From an uncultured Moraxellaceae bacterium (GTDB taxonomy: Bacteria > Pseudomonadota > Gammaproteobacteria > Pseudomonadales > Moraxellaceae): DNA of 19,153 nt. How positions within the stretch are numbered: position 1 is the first letter of the stretch; each line of letters begins with the position of its first letter. Position numbers and translations under genes: made by a program. Where the stretch lies: positions 1 to 19,153 of the forward strand of contig CALFYA010000382.1 in assembly GCA_937952925.1 (NCBI GenBank). Direction: 5' to 3'. Below the pieces are notes generated by a model. It was given only the letters and a program-made list of their open reading frames with translations, was not told the DNA's origin and did no database searches. Positions 1 through 5,875 of this stretch are shown piece after piece.

Positions 1-750
1 ACGCAAATTGCCGCACAAGATCAAGCCACCGCAGATCGGTTTATCGCGCTGGGTGTGCCAGCCCATCGGGTGGTGGTGACCGGTAGCCTGAAGTTTGATT
101 TGCAGCCGCCGGTTGCGGCTTTACAACTGGCTGAGCAACTGCGCCAGACATGGGCGCTTGCTGGGCGTACCATCGTGGTGGCTGCGAGCACCCATGAACC
201 CGAAGAAAACCAAATCATCAACATTTTTAAAGCCCTGCATCAGCGCTATCCCCAAAGCTGTTTGATTGTGGTGCCGCGCCATCCCGAGCGTTTTGATCGG
301 GTGGCAGAACTGATTATAGAAAAGGGTTGGACGTTGACACGGCGTTCAGCAGGCCAAGCGATTGACGCAGATACGGCGGTGTATTTGGCCGATACGATGG
401 GTGAGCTGTGGACGTGGTATGCCTTGGCACACATGAGTTTTGTGGGTGGGTCACTCGCGGCGACCGGTGGACATAATCCGCTAGAGCCTGCACGTCTAGG
501 CGTGCCGGTGGTGATGGGATCACATACCTTTAATTTTGCCCAAATTGTACAAAGCCTGATCGATGCCGGTGGTTTGGTGCAAGTGCCAGAAGTGAGCGGG
601 GTATATGCCACCTTTGCCGAGTGGTGTGAGCATCCATCGCTTGCCCAACAGGTAGGGCAGTGTGGGCGTGCAATGCTAGAGGCCAATCAAGGTGCGTTGG
701 CGCGGCAGTTGGCGCTCATTCAACAACTTGATATCGCAGGTCAAATTTAG
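1..750 (+). CDS. waaA: 3-deoxy-D-manno-octulosonic acid transferase, C-terminal part (5' end outside window)
   Basis: This enzyme moves Kdo from CMP-Kdo onto lipid A precursors at the cytoplasmic face of the inner membrane, an essential step in LPS inner-core assembly. The frame is open from base 1, so the gene enters from the left and 249 codons are present. The family is about 420 residues, so roughly the N-terminal 40 percent is missing. What is seen is the C-terminal GT-B Rossmann half: a segment reading VVVTGSLKFD near the start, VVAASTHEPEE, IVVPRHPERF, and the family signature GGSLAATGGHNPLEPA before a conserved GSHTFNF stretch. These match the glycosyltransferase family 30 pattern well. 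A GTG at base 55 is internal, not the start, because family-like sequence continues upstream of it. The gene ends 4 nt before rsmE, suggesting co-transcription. Confidence 0.95.
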   Translation, partial: TQIAAQDQATADRFIALGVPAHRVVVTGSLKFDLQPPVAALQLAEQLRQTWALAGRTIVVAASTHEPEENQIINIFKALHQRYPQSCLIVVPRHPERFDRVAELIIEKGWTLTRRSAGQAIDADTAVYLADTMGELWTWYALAHMSFVGGSLAATGGHNPLEPARLGVPVVMGSHTFNFAQIVQSLIDAGGLVQVPEVSGVYATFAEWCEHPSLAQQVGQCGRAMLEANQGALARQLALIQQLDIAGQI

Positions 751-754
751 CACC

Positions 755-1459
755 ATGAATCTCCTTTTACTCACTCCCGATCAAATCAGCGACGGACAAG
801 CGACGCTCACTGATCCACGCCGCCTCAAGCACATCGCTGAGCATCTCAAGCTGACCACTGGTGATCGGATCAAAGTGGGTGTCAAAGACGGCTTCAAGGG
901 CAGCGCCCAAGTACTGCATCTGACAGAGCAGCAGATCGTGCTGGCGGATTTACAACTGACCGAGCCACCCCCGCCCAAATTACCCGTCACCCTGATTGTG
1001 GCCTTGCCACGCCCCAAAGTGCTACGCCGTTTGATCATGGATGCGGTGACGCTAGGCGTCGAGCACATCATTTTGCTGCACAGTTATCGGGTGGAAAAAA
1101 GCTATTGGCAAACGCCATTTTTACAAGAACTCGATCACTATACGCTCTTGGGGCTGGAGCAAGCAGGCGATACCGTCTGGCCGACGATTTCGCTCAAAAA
1201 GCGCTTCCGCCCGTTTGTCGAAGATGAACTGCCGCTGTTGTGCGCCAATCGCTTAGGTCTGGTGGCACATCCCTATAGCGATACGCCCATGCCTGTGCAG
1301 ATTGATCAACCTTGTGTATTAGTGATTGGCTGTGAAGGGGGGTTTATTCCCTTTGAAATTGATTTACTCCGTAAAAATGGCTGCTTGCCGGTCAGCTTAG
1401 GAGCGCGTATTTTGCGTACCGAGACAGCAGTCCCTCATATTTTGGGACGGCTGTTTTGA
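755..1459 (+). CDS. rsmE: 16S rRNA (uracil1498-N3)-methyltransferase
   Basis: RsmE methylates N3 of U1498 in 16S rRNA using S-adenosylmethionine, acting on the 30S subunit. The 234-residue product has an N-terminal PUA-like RNA-binding part (HIAEHLKLTTGDRIKVG) and a C-terminal SPOUT domain. The trefoil-knot signatures are visible: LVIGCEGGF from about residue 188 (most relatives have GPEGGF) and LGARILRTETA near the end. I chose the ATG at 755 rather than an in-frame ATG at 692, which would add 21 unrelated residues lying inside waaA. The ribosome binding site is weak, consistent with translational coupling to waaA, whose stop lies 4 nt upstream. The C-terminus ends 14 residues after the RTET motif, shorter than the 243-residue E. 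coli protein. Its stop overlaps the next start as TGATG. Confidence 0.93.
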   Translation: MNLLLLTPDQISDGQATLTDPRRLKHIAEHLKLTTGDRIKVGVKDGFKGSAQVLHLTEQQIVLADLQLTEPPPPKLPVTLIVALPRPKVLRRLIMDAVTLGVEHIILLHSYRVEKSYWQTPFLQELDHYTLLGLEQAGDTVWPTISLKKRFRPFVEDELPLLCANRLGLVAHPYSDTPMPVQIDQPCVLVIGCEGGFIPFEIDLLRKNGCLPVSLGARILRTETAVPHILGRLF

Positions 1460-2325
1460 TGTCGCTTAAAGATAAATTGCTGAATATTGTCACTCTGGGT
1501 GCTCATGCTCGGATGCAATCGGCATTTGATCAATACGACACCGCATACATCCACTATCACAGCCAGTTTCAAGTGGCACAGCAATTAGAACGCAAGGTGA
1601 GTCATGAGTTGGCACAGCTGGGGCGACAGGTTCAGCAGACCCTCGCACTCGTGGCACACAGTCAGCAGTTGCTCAGCCTACAACAGCCAAGCCGTCGGAT
1701 CGCGTATGCGGCACAACCGCAGACGCATAGTGTGGCAGGGGCACAACGATTATTGCAGCAGCATCAATCGTTTGTCTTGCCCACACCCGCACATTCCAAA
1801 GCCCGTATCCATATCCAAATCACCACTGGCGTATGGGGGATGACCCTACCACAGCACACTGCGCCACCATCCACCATTTGGGACAGTCTGGTGATCCATC
1901 AACTGCCTGTGATTCCACGCTGGCAGGTCGCATGGTGGGATCGGTATGTCTCGGTGCAGCAGTTGCAGCACAAAACCCAAGAGTTGCTGGACGTACAACA
2001 ACCCTTAGATCAAATCGTCAATCTTTTTGCCGCACATTTACATGATATTAAGCAACGTCAGCAGATGTTTTGCGCATTAGATCAACAGTTAAGGCTTACC
2101 TATCAGCGTGTCTATCGACAATTGTTTCCGCTCAGATGGCTCAGTCATCTCTATCGCTCATGGCGGCAACTGCTGGGTTATGGTTATGTGGCCAAACATG
2201 AGCAGGCGCTGCTTAGTGAGTTGGATTTGGTGCTGTACGATGTGATCGACAGTCTCCACCCCGCTGTGCAGCGCGATGAGCCAGTTGAGCAGGCTAAAAT
2301 GGCCATCAAATCAGATGAGATTTAA
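1459..2325 (+). CDS. Hypothetical protein, Gln/His-rich, translationally coupled to rsmE
   Basis: I do not recognise this 288-residue protein. Its ATG overlaps the rsmE stop (TGATG), so it is probably translated by coupling in a waaA-rsmE operon. There is no signal peptide and no convincing membrane segment. The composition is unusual: many Gln, His, Leu and Trp. Two long amphipathic, probably helical stretches (about residues 15-75 and 165-270) flank a central part with beta-like sequence (KARIHIQITTGVWGM). A basic aromatic patch, LFPLRWLSHLYRSWRQLLGYGY, shortened here to its core LRWLSHLYRSWRQL, lies near residue 230. A coiled-coil or scaffold role is possible but is only a guess. The gene meets the convergent mscS gene tail to tail: the shared TTAA at 2322-2325 supplies both stop codons. 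Coding is supported by the coupled start, the length and the lack of a better frame. Confidence 0.8.
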   Translation: MSLKDKLLNIVTLGAHARMQSAFDQYDTAYIHYHSQFQVAQQLERKVSHELAQLGRQVQQTLALVAHSQQLLSLQQPSRRIAYAAQPQTHSVAGAQRLLQQHQSFVLPTPAHSKARIHIQITTGVWGMTLPQHTAPPSTIWDSLVIHQLPVIPRWQVAWWDRYVSVQQLQHKTQELLDVQQPLDQIVNLFAAHLHDIKQRQQMFCALDQQLRLTYQRVYRQLFPLRWLSHLYRSWRQLLGYGYVAKHEQALLSELDLVLYDVIDSLHPAVQRDEPVEQAKMAIKSDEI

Positions 2326-3371
2326 TCACGCTCAGGACTACTCGACTCTCCCACATCGCGATTGACCGGTTTGGTGCGCGGTTTATCCAGATGTGGTGTG
2401 GGGAGAGGATCTGGCAATAATCCCGCAGGAGCGGTGGGCACTGGCAACAAAATCCCTTCGGCTTTGAGAGCGTTTTTGACTCCTGTCAGCACCTCATCGG
2501 TCGAACTGGTCACATTGACCTGTGTGCTCGCATCAATCCACCAGCGCAAGTTGAGCACCACTGCGGTATCTTGCAGATCTTTGACCACCACGGTGGGAGG
2601 GGCGGGTTCTTTGGCAACCGATGGCATGTTGTTGAGGGTGTCTGCAATAATACATTTGGCGTAATCAATATCTTCGGCATAGCCCAATTTGATATCAATC
2701 GAAATCCGGCGACGGGTATAAGCGGTATTGACGGTCACCACATTGGTAAACAGTTGTGCGTTGGGGATCACAATGCGCCGACCATCATAGGTGCGGATGT
2801 AAGTGGCTCGAATCTGGATATTCTCGACCGTCCCTTCAAAATTGCCACTGACGATTTGATCGCCAATCCGAAAGGGTTCAGACAGCAAAATCAAAATCCC
2901 CGACAGTAAGTTTTGAAACACATCTTTGAAGGCGAAACCAATCGCCACCGAGCCAATCCCCAAGGCGCTGATCAGCTGGCCAGGCGTAAAGCCAGGGATG
3001 GCAATCACCAACGCAATCATCAGCCCCAAAAACACGATAAAGGTGCTACCAATCCGATTGAGCACCAGCACTAAATTTTGTTTGCGATGGGCGCGTGTAC
3101 CCAGCGTTTTGCGCACCACAATCTTAAACAGCTTGGAGAGCAACCAAAAAATGGTAAATACGGTAAACGCAATGATCAGATAAGGGACACGCTCCCAAAA
3201 TGTTTGCACCATATCATTGATGGTGGTGTAGACATCTTTGTATTGCACGGCCGTTTCGGTGACGGCATCTTTGGCCGCGATACCGACCGTTTGTAAGGTT
3301 TCAACGCTCATACCCAGCTTATCCAGCATGTATTGGTGAGAAGTGAGCCATTCTAAAGGAATTTTTGTCAT
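2322..3371 (-). CDS. mscS: Small-conductance mechanosensitive channel, MscS family
   Basis: MscS channels open under membrane tension and release solutes on osmotic downshock. With the start used here the protein has 349 residues; E. coli MscS has 286. Visible parts in order: an amphipathic N-terminal region, TM1 (VPYLIIAFTVFTIFWLL), TM2 (TFIVFLGLMIALVIAI), the Gly/Ala-rich pore helix TM3 (LISALGIGSVAIGFAFKDVF followed by QNLLSGILILL), then the beta domain (PFRIGDQIVSGNFEGTVENI, IPNAQLF) and an alpha/beta C-terminal domain, ending in a Pro-rich charged tail. The start is uncertain. In-frame ATGs also exist at 3482 and 3458. I prefer 3371 because the extra N-terminus would read through a strong hairpin (3422-3446) and is not family-like, but the ATG at 3458 has a better-placed AGGGA. 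The gene shares its stop region with the convergent upstream gene. Confidence 0.9.
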   Translation of the reverse strand: MTKIPLEWLTSHQYMLDKLGMSVETLQTVGIAAKDAVTETAVQYKDVYTTINDMVQTFWERVPYLIIAFTVFTIFWLLSKLFKIVVRKTLGTRAHRKQNLVLVLNRIGSTFIVFLGLMIALVIAIPGFTPGQLISALGIGSVAIGFAFKDVFQNLLSGILILLSEPFRIGDQIVSGNFEGTVENIQIRATYIRTYDGRRIVIPNAQLFTNVVTVNTAYTRRRISIDIKLGYAEDIDYAKCIIADTLNNMPSVAKEPAPPTVVVKDLQDTAVVLNLRWWIDASTQVNVTSSTDEVLTGVKNALKAEGILLPVPTAPAGLLPDPLPTPHLDKPRTKPVNRDVGESSSPERD

Positions 3372-3421
3372 GGCAATGGTGCTGCCCTGTAACCACGCGG
3401 CTGTGTTGCAGGCAAACAATG

Positions 3422-3446
3422 AAGCGCCCTGAAGTTCAGGGCGCTT
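3422..3446 (-). terminator. Strong hairpin upstream of mscS, terminator-like
   Basis: AAGCGCCCTGAA at 3422-3433 and TTCAGGGCGCTT at 3435-3446 are perfect reverse complements. In RNA this gives an 11-bp GC-rich stem with a 3-nt loop. On the minus strand it is followed by CATTGTTTG, a poor and interrupted U tract, so termination would be inefficient or the element may be a leader hairpin of mscS. It lies about 50 nt upstream of the chosen mscS start. Confidence 0.55.
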
Positions 3447-3537
3447 TGGCGTTATCATTGTTATTAATATCCCTACTCTCATGCCAAATTATTGTTATAC
3501 AGAGCTATTGTTTTTCTTAATCTTGCATTGTTGGTCT

Positions 3538-3775
3538 CGACATCGGTGTCGTTCTCCTGTGTCCCTTCACGTCAGTGGTGATGGATTCACCCTATTGTTT
3601 TCTGCCCAATTTATTCTTATATCGACCGTAAGGTCTTTATTCACATGGCGGATGGGCGTACCATCCGCAGGTGTCCAAGTTGTTGTTCATATCGACACGA
3701 ATGTCGTTATCAAGTACAGCTACCCACACAGCACAGTATTTAACCATTTAGTTTTCATTATCGACGTCATCGTCG
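3538..3775. repeat. Degenerate array of four short hairpins (CGAC-N6-GTCG type)
   Basis: Four elements share an outer pattern, on the plus strand roughly TATCGAC, six variable bases, then GTCGTTATC. Stems and loops are: CGACA-TCGG-TGTCG (3538-3551), GACC-GTAA-GGTC (3624-3635), CGACA-CGAA-TGTCG (3693-3706) and CGACG-TCAT-CGTCG (3762-3775). Centres are about 85, 70 and 69 nt apart. The inner stem pair changes in a compensating way (A-T, C-G, G-C) while loops vary freely, which indicates that pairing is preserved. The fourth copy lies inside the last codons of luxI and encodes its Asp/Asn-rich tail. I cannot assign the array to a named repeat family; alternatives are REP-like elements or repeated protein-binding sites. 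Confidence 0.55.
3648..3668. repeat. 8-bp inverted repeat in the luxI-mscS gap
   Basis: GCGGATGG (3648-3655) and CCATCCGC (3661-3668) pair around the 5-nt loop GCGTA. CAC at 3642-3644 and GTG at 3671-3673 can extend the stem past a small internal loop. It sits between the second and third small hairpins of the array. No T tract follows on either strand, so it is not a standard intrinsic terminator. Confidence 0.5.
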
Positions 3776-4326
3776 TTATCCAAATCAATCCAACATGCGG
3801 TGAGTGCATGTCCACCCACAATCATGGGAGGGCCCGCACGGCGGCAACGAAAGCCTGCTCGTTGCAGTAAGCGCTCAACGCCGACTGGAGATACCGTGAT
3901 CAAGCGTTTGGCACCTTGCGCTTTGGCACAGGCCATTGCCGCTTTGAGCAGTTCCACCGCCACAGGGGAGGAAAACTGACCGCCCCGTACCCCTTGTCCC
4001 GACAGATCCACCGACGCAAACCGCGACAGTTCCCAGACTTCGCTGCTTTGCGGGGGGAGTAGCCCGTTGAGCAGCTGGGGAAAAATCTCCCCGAGTAAGT
4101 AAGGGACTGTGGTGGGCAGCAGTCGAGCGCAACCTGCAATCTCACCAGTGTCATGTTGGGCAATCACGTAGTACGTGTCTTCACAATCAAACTGGTCGAG
4201 TTCTAGACCGTTTTGAGTGTTCAGCTCCCAACCGAGCTGTTCTACAAATACTTTGTAGCGATAACTGCTGACATCCGAAAAAAGTTGTTCTGGGAGGCCA
4301 ACCTGCATTCCTGTACTCATACGCAT
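3748..4326 (-). CDS. luxI: LuxI-family acyl-homoserine lactone synthase
   Basis: LuxI enzymes make N-acyl-L-homoserine lactones from S-adenosylmethionine and an acyl donor, usually acyl-ACP; the product diffuses out as a quorum signal. The protein has 192 residues, usual for the family (AbaI of Acinetobacter is about 183). All ten residues typical of the family can be placed: R23, F27, W33, E42, D44, D47, R68, F82, E99 and R102. The acyl chain length cannot be read from the sequence. The start at 4326 is preceded by AAGGA 8 nt upstream; a second ATG at 4320 is too far from it. The C-terminus ends in an Asp/Asn-rich tail (DLDNDDDVDNEN) encoded by one copy of the hairpin repeat. A perfect lux box lies 75 nt upstream of the start, so positive feedback by the adjacent LuxR-type protein is expected. 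The gene is the abaI equivalent if the host is Acinetobacter-like. Confidence 0.95.
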   Translation of the reverse strand: MRMSTGMQVGLPEQLFSDVSSYRYKVFVEQLGWELNTQNGLELDQFDCEDTYYVIAQHDTGEIAGCARLLPTTVPYLLGEIFPQLLNGLLPPQSSEVWELSRFASVDLSGQGVRGGQFSSPVAVELLKAAMACAKAQGAKRLITVSPVGVERLLQRAGFRCRRAGPPMIVGGHALTACWIDLDNDDDVDNEN

Positions 4327-4401
4327 GACGTTCTTCCTTGTCTTTCAAGACTTTGGTACATCCCGCGATATGAATTTAAAGGCTTTTTGAGGGGGTTTGT
4401 C

Positions 4402-4421
4402 ACCTGTCAGAATTGACAGGT
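4402..4421 (-). promoter_or_regulatory. Perfect lux box upstream of luxI
   Basis: ACCTGTCAGAATTGACAGGT is an exact 20-bp inverted repeat with 8-bp arms and the spacer GAAT. It has the ACCTGT-N8-ACAGGT shape of classical LuxR-family operators. Read toward luxI, the core is CTGTCAATTCTGACAG, which differs from the abaI box as I remember it at only two symmetric positions. It ends 75 nt before the luxI ATG. In a class II layout, with the box at about -42, a weak -10 (TTTAAA) falls at the expected distance downstream. Confidence 0.9.
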
Positions 4422-4440
4422 CAACACAAAAGGAGGCACG

Positions 4441-4467
4441 CAGGCCAACATCTCAAGGATTGGCCTG
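4441..4467 (-). terminator. Hairpin downstream of the rsaM-type gene, possible terminator
   Basis: CAGGCCAA (4441-4448) and TTGGCCTG (4460-4467) form a perfect 8-bp stem with an 11-nt loop. It lies 24 nt past the rsaM-type stop and before the luxI lux box. On the minus strand a weak pyrimidine stretch, CCTCCTTTTG, follows after a few bases. It probably separates the rsaM-type transcript from the luxI promoter, but the U tract is poor. Confidence 0.45.
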
Positions 4468-4490
4468 TACAGTGAAGGGGCTAAAAAAGC

Positions 4491-4946
4491 TTAGGAGGCT
4501 GCGCTCGTTGAGCCGTAATGCGTCAGGGTTGCATTGACCACCGCATCGCTCCAATCAAATTGGACGATGTAATCTTGCAAGACCTTCAGGGTTTTTTTAT
4601 CACCAAGGTCACGACCTTCGGCATCGACGATCATCAGGTTAGTGCGTGGGAGGTTCAGCAGTTGGCAGTGTGCTTGTCCGTCGCTCCATTCCAAGCTCCA
4701 ATCCCAACCCAAAGACACGGTTGGTTCGGTGTTGCTGATCCACTCGGTATAGCCATGCACCAATGCGGGCAGGCTGCCTTGCGTTCGATCAGGCAAGTCC
4801 ATGTCATCTTCATCAATAGCAGTATGCAGATGAATGAGTGTTAGCGCGTGCAGCTCTAGCACAGTGCAGCGCATATAACCATCAGCGCAAAGCATGGGCA
4901 TGTTCGACGACTCCAATACGGGCATCGCAATATCTCGGCGTTCCAT
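4491..4946 (-). CDS. rsaM: RsaM/AbaM-type quorum-sensing regulator (DUF4902-like)
   Basis: RsaM-type proteins lie between luxI and luxR genes in Burkholderia, some Pseudomonas and Acinetobacter (there called AbaM) and generally lower signal production; how they act is not settled. I assign this 151-residue protein from its position between luxI and luxR, its length, its lack of any DNA-binding motif, and the Trp-rich core EWISNTEPTVSLGWDWSLEW (residues 68-87), which resembles that family as I remember it. An N-terminal helical part (YMRCTVLELHALTLIHLHTA) and a C-terminal segment, VLQDYIVQFDWSDAVVNATL, are also visible. The ATG at 4946 follows AAGGAT by about 8 nt. A degenerate lux box lies 58 nt upstream, so it may be induced together with luxI as a feedback brake. 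The family call is from memory and should be confirmed by profile search. Confidence 0.8.
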   Translation of the reverse strand: MERRDIAMPVLESSNMPMLCADGYMRCTVLELHALTLIHLHTAIDEDDMDLPDRTQGSLPALVHGYTEWISNTEPTVSLGWDWSLEWSDGQAHCQLLNLPRTNLMIVDAEGRDLGDKKTLKVLQDYIVQFDWSDAVVNATLTHYGSTSAAS

Positions 4947-5004
4947 AACATCGTATCCTTTTTGAGGGATTGGGCGAACCCTACCTTAGTTGTAGCCTGA
5001 CGAA

Positions 5005-5024
5005 TAGTGTTAGATTTGACAGGT
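5005..5024 (-). promoter_or_regulatory. Second, imperfect lux box between the rsaM-type gene and luxR
   Basis: On the minus strand, toward the rsaM-type gene, this 20-mer is ACCTGTCAAATCTAACACTA. Its 16-bp core matches the luxI box at 13 of 16 positions and has the same orientation relative to its downstream gene. One half-site (TTGACAGGT on the plus strand) is intact and the other is degraded. It ends 58 nt before the rsaM-type ATG. On the plus strand TTGACA at 5016-5021 is a consensus -35, with TGTGAT 18 nt further on, so the box could also control luxR. Confidence 0.7.
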
Positions 5025-5042
5025 ACACTACAGTAAAAGTGT

Positions 5043-5058
5043 GATTGTTTAGACAATC
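5043..5058. promoter_or_regulatory. 16-bp dyad in the rsaM-luxR intergenic region
   Basis: GATTGT (5043-5048) and ACAATC (5053-5058) pair around TTAG. The site lies about 90 nt upstream of the luxR ATG, next to the candidate -10 TGTGAT (5040-5045). It could be an operator or chance dyad symmetry; no regulator is identified. Confidence 0.35.
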
Positions 5059-5095
5059 TAATGCACCTAGTTGCTTGGCAAAGCCACAGCTTTTT

Positions 5096-5139
5096 GGTTC
5101 AATAGTCTGAAGTATCAAAATTGATACGACTATTAAACC
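5096..5139 (+). promoter_or_regulatory. Large nested palindrome directly upstream of luxR
   Basis: The core GTATCAAAATTGATAC (5112-5127) is a perfect dyad with 7-bp arms. Further out AATAGT (5101-5106) pairs with ACTATT (5129-5134), and GGTT (5096-5099) with AACC (5136-5139), separated by small unpaired bases. The whole 44-bp element ends 10 nt before the luxR ATG, where it would also cover the region expected to hold the ribosome binding site, which is otherwise weak (GAGATAA). It may be an operator for a dimeric repressor or an mRNA stem limiting LuxR translation. Confidence 0.6.
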
Positions 5140-5149
5140 GAGATAAATC

Positions 5150-5860
5150 ATGCATGTCTGGCAAGAAGATTTGCTTACAGATTTGGAAAACACCGAGTCT
5201 GAAGAAGTGCTGTTCGGTCGTTTAGCAAAAATCGCCTATGACCTAGGGTTTGATCACTTTGCATACGGCTTACGGCAACCCATCGCATTGGCACAACCCA
5301 AAGTGGTGATGCTCAACAACTATCCCGATGCGTGGAAAATGCGCTATATGGAGCGCAACTATGTGGCGATTGATCCCACGGTGCATCATGGGACTCATTC
5401 GGTGATGCCATTGGTGTGGACAGAACGGATTTTTCAGCCGGAGCGTGAGTTTTGGGAGGAGGCGCGGTCGTTTGGCCTCAATGTCGGCTGGGCGCAGTCG
5501 AGCCGTGATATGCAAGGGGTGAGTGGCATGCTGACGCTGGCACGCTCAACGGAGCTACTCACCTCCAATGAGTTGGATGACAAAGGTTATAAAATGATTT
5601 GGCTGACCCAAATCACCCATCAGTTGATGGCTAAAAAATTGGTGGAGCCTGCAGTGACTGATGAAAATGCGTTATCTGGGCGTGAGCTTGAGGTATTGCG
5701 CTGGACAGCCGAAGGCAAAACATCGGGTGAAATCTCCATGATCATGAATATCACCGAGCGCACGGTCAATTTTCACATCAACAACTGTATGCGCAAACTT
5801 GATGTGACCAACAAAACCTCAGCCGCTGTCAAAGCGGCCTTGCTAGGATTGCTATCTTAA
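5150..5860 (+). CDS. luxR: LuxR-family acyl-homoserine lactone receptor and transcription activator
   Basis: This protein is expected to bind the signal made by the neighbouring LuxI and then bind lux boxes. It has 236 residues, the standard size. The N-terminal ligand domain carries the conserved pocket residues: W62, Y66, D75, P76 and W90, plus G113. The C-terminal GerE-type helix-turn-helix (about residues 172-236) reads LSGRELEVLRWTAEGKTSGE, then a recognition helix segment TERTVNFHINNCMRKL. The whole protein looks intact, so this is a complete receptor rather than a solo remnant. It is transcribed away from rsaM and luxI and converges on uvrA, whose stop lies 15 nt from its own. Its leader carries the second lux box and two dyads. 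It is the abaR equivalent if the host is Acinetobacter-like. Confidence 0.95.
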   Translation: MHVWQEDLLTDLENTESEEVLFGRLAKIAYDLGFDHFAYGLRQPIALAQPKVVMLNNYPDAWKMRYMERNYVAIDPTVHHGTHSVMPLVWTERIFQPEREFWEEARSFGLNVGWAQSSRDMQGVSGMLTLARSTELLTSNELDDKGYKMIWLTQITHQLMAKKLVEPAVTDENALSGRELEVLRWTAEGKTSGEISMIMNITERTVNFHINNCMRKLDVTNKTSAAVKAALLGLLS

Positions 5861-5875
5861 ACGCTGGGCGCGTGA

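Larger units (their letters stand above)
3372..3747. other. Non-coding stretch between luxI and mscS, rich in small hairpins
   Basis: This 376-bp gap holds no convincing gene. It is unusually structured: four short hairpins with related outer sequence (one of them inside the luxI end), a GGTGA/TCACC hairpin at 3577-3591, a strong 8-bp stem at 3648-3668 and an 11- to 12-bp dyad at 3422-3446 close to mscS. Both neighbouring genes are on the minus strand, so a luxI transcript reading on would carry all of it before reaching mscS. A plus-strand open frame (3481-3870) exists, but it runs antisense into luxI, has no ribosome binding site and reads like noise. Confidence 0.75.

Noticed and set aside
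3538..3775. CRISPR-like array
   Set aside because: The repeated units are only about 20 nt and degenerate, spacers are unequal and themselves structured, and no cas gene is in the window.
3481..3870. Plus-strand 129-codon open frame across the luxI-mscS gap
   Set aside because: It has no ribosome binding site, runs antisense into luxI, and the hairpin repeats fall in different frames, so it is not a repeat-containing protein.
5861..5875. Bidirectional terminator between luxR and uvrA
   Set aside because: Only short GCGC self-complementary words are present and there is no stable stem with T tracts on either strand.
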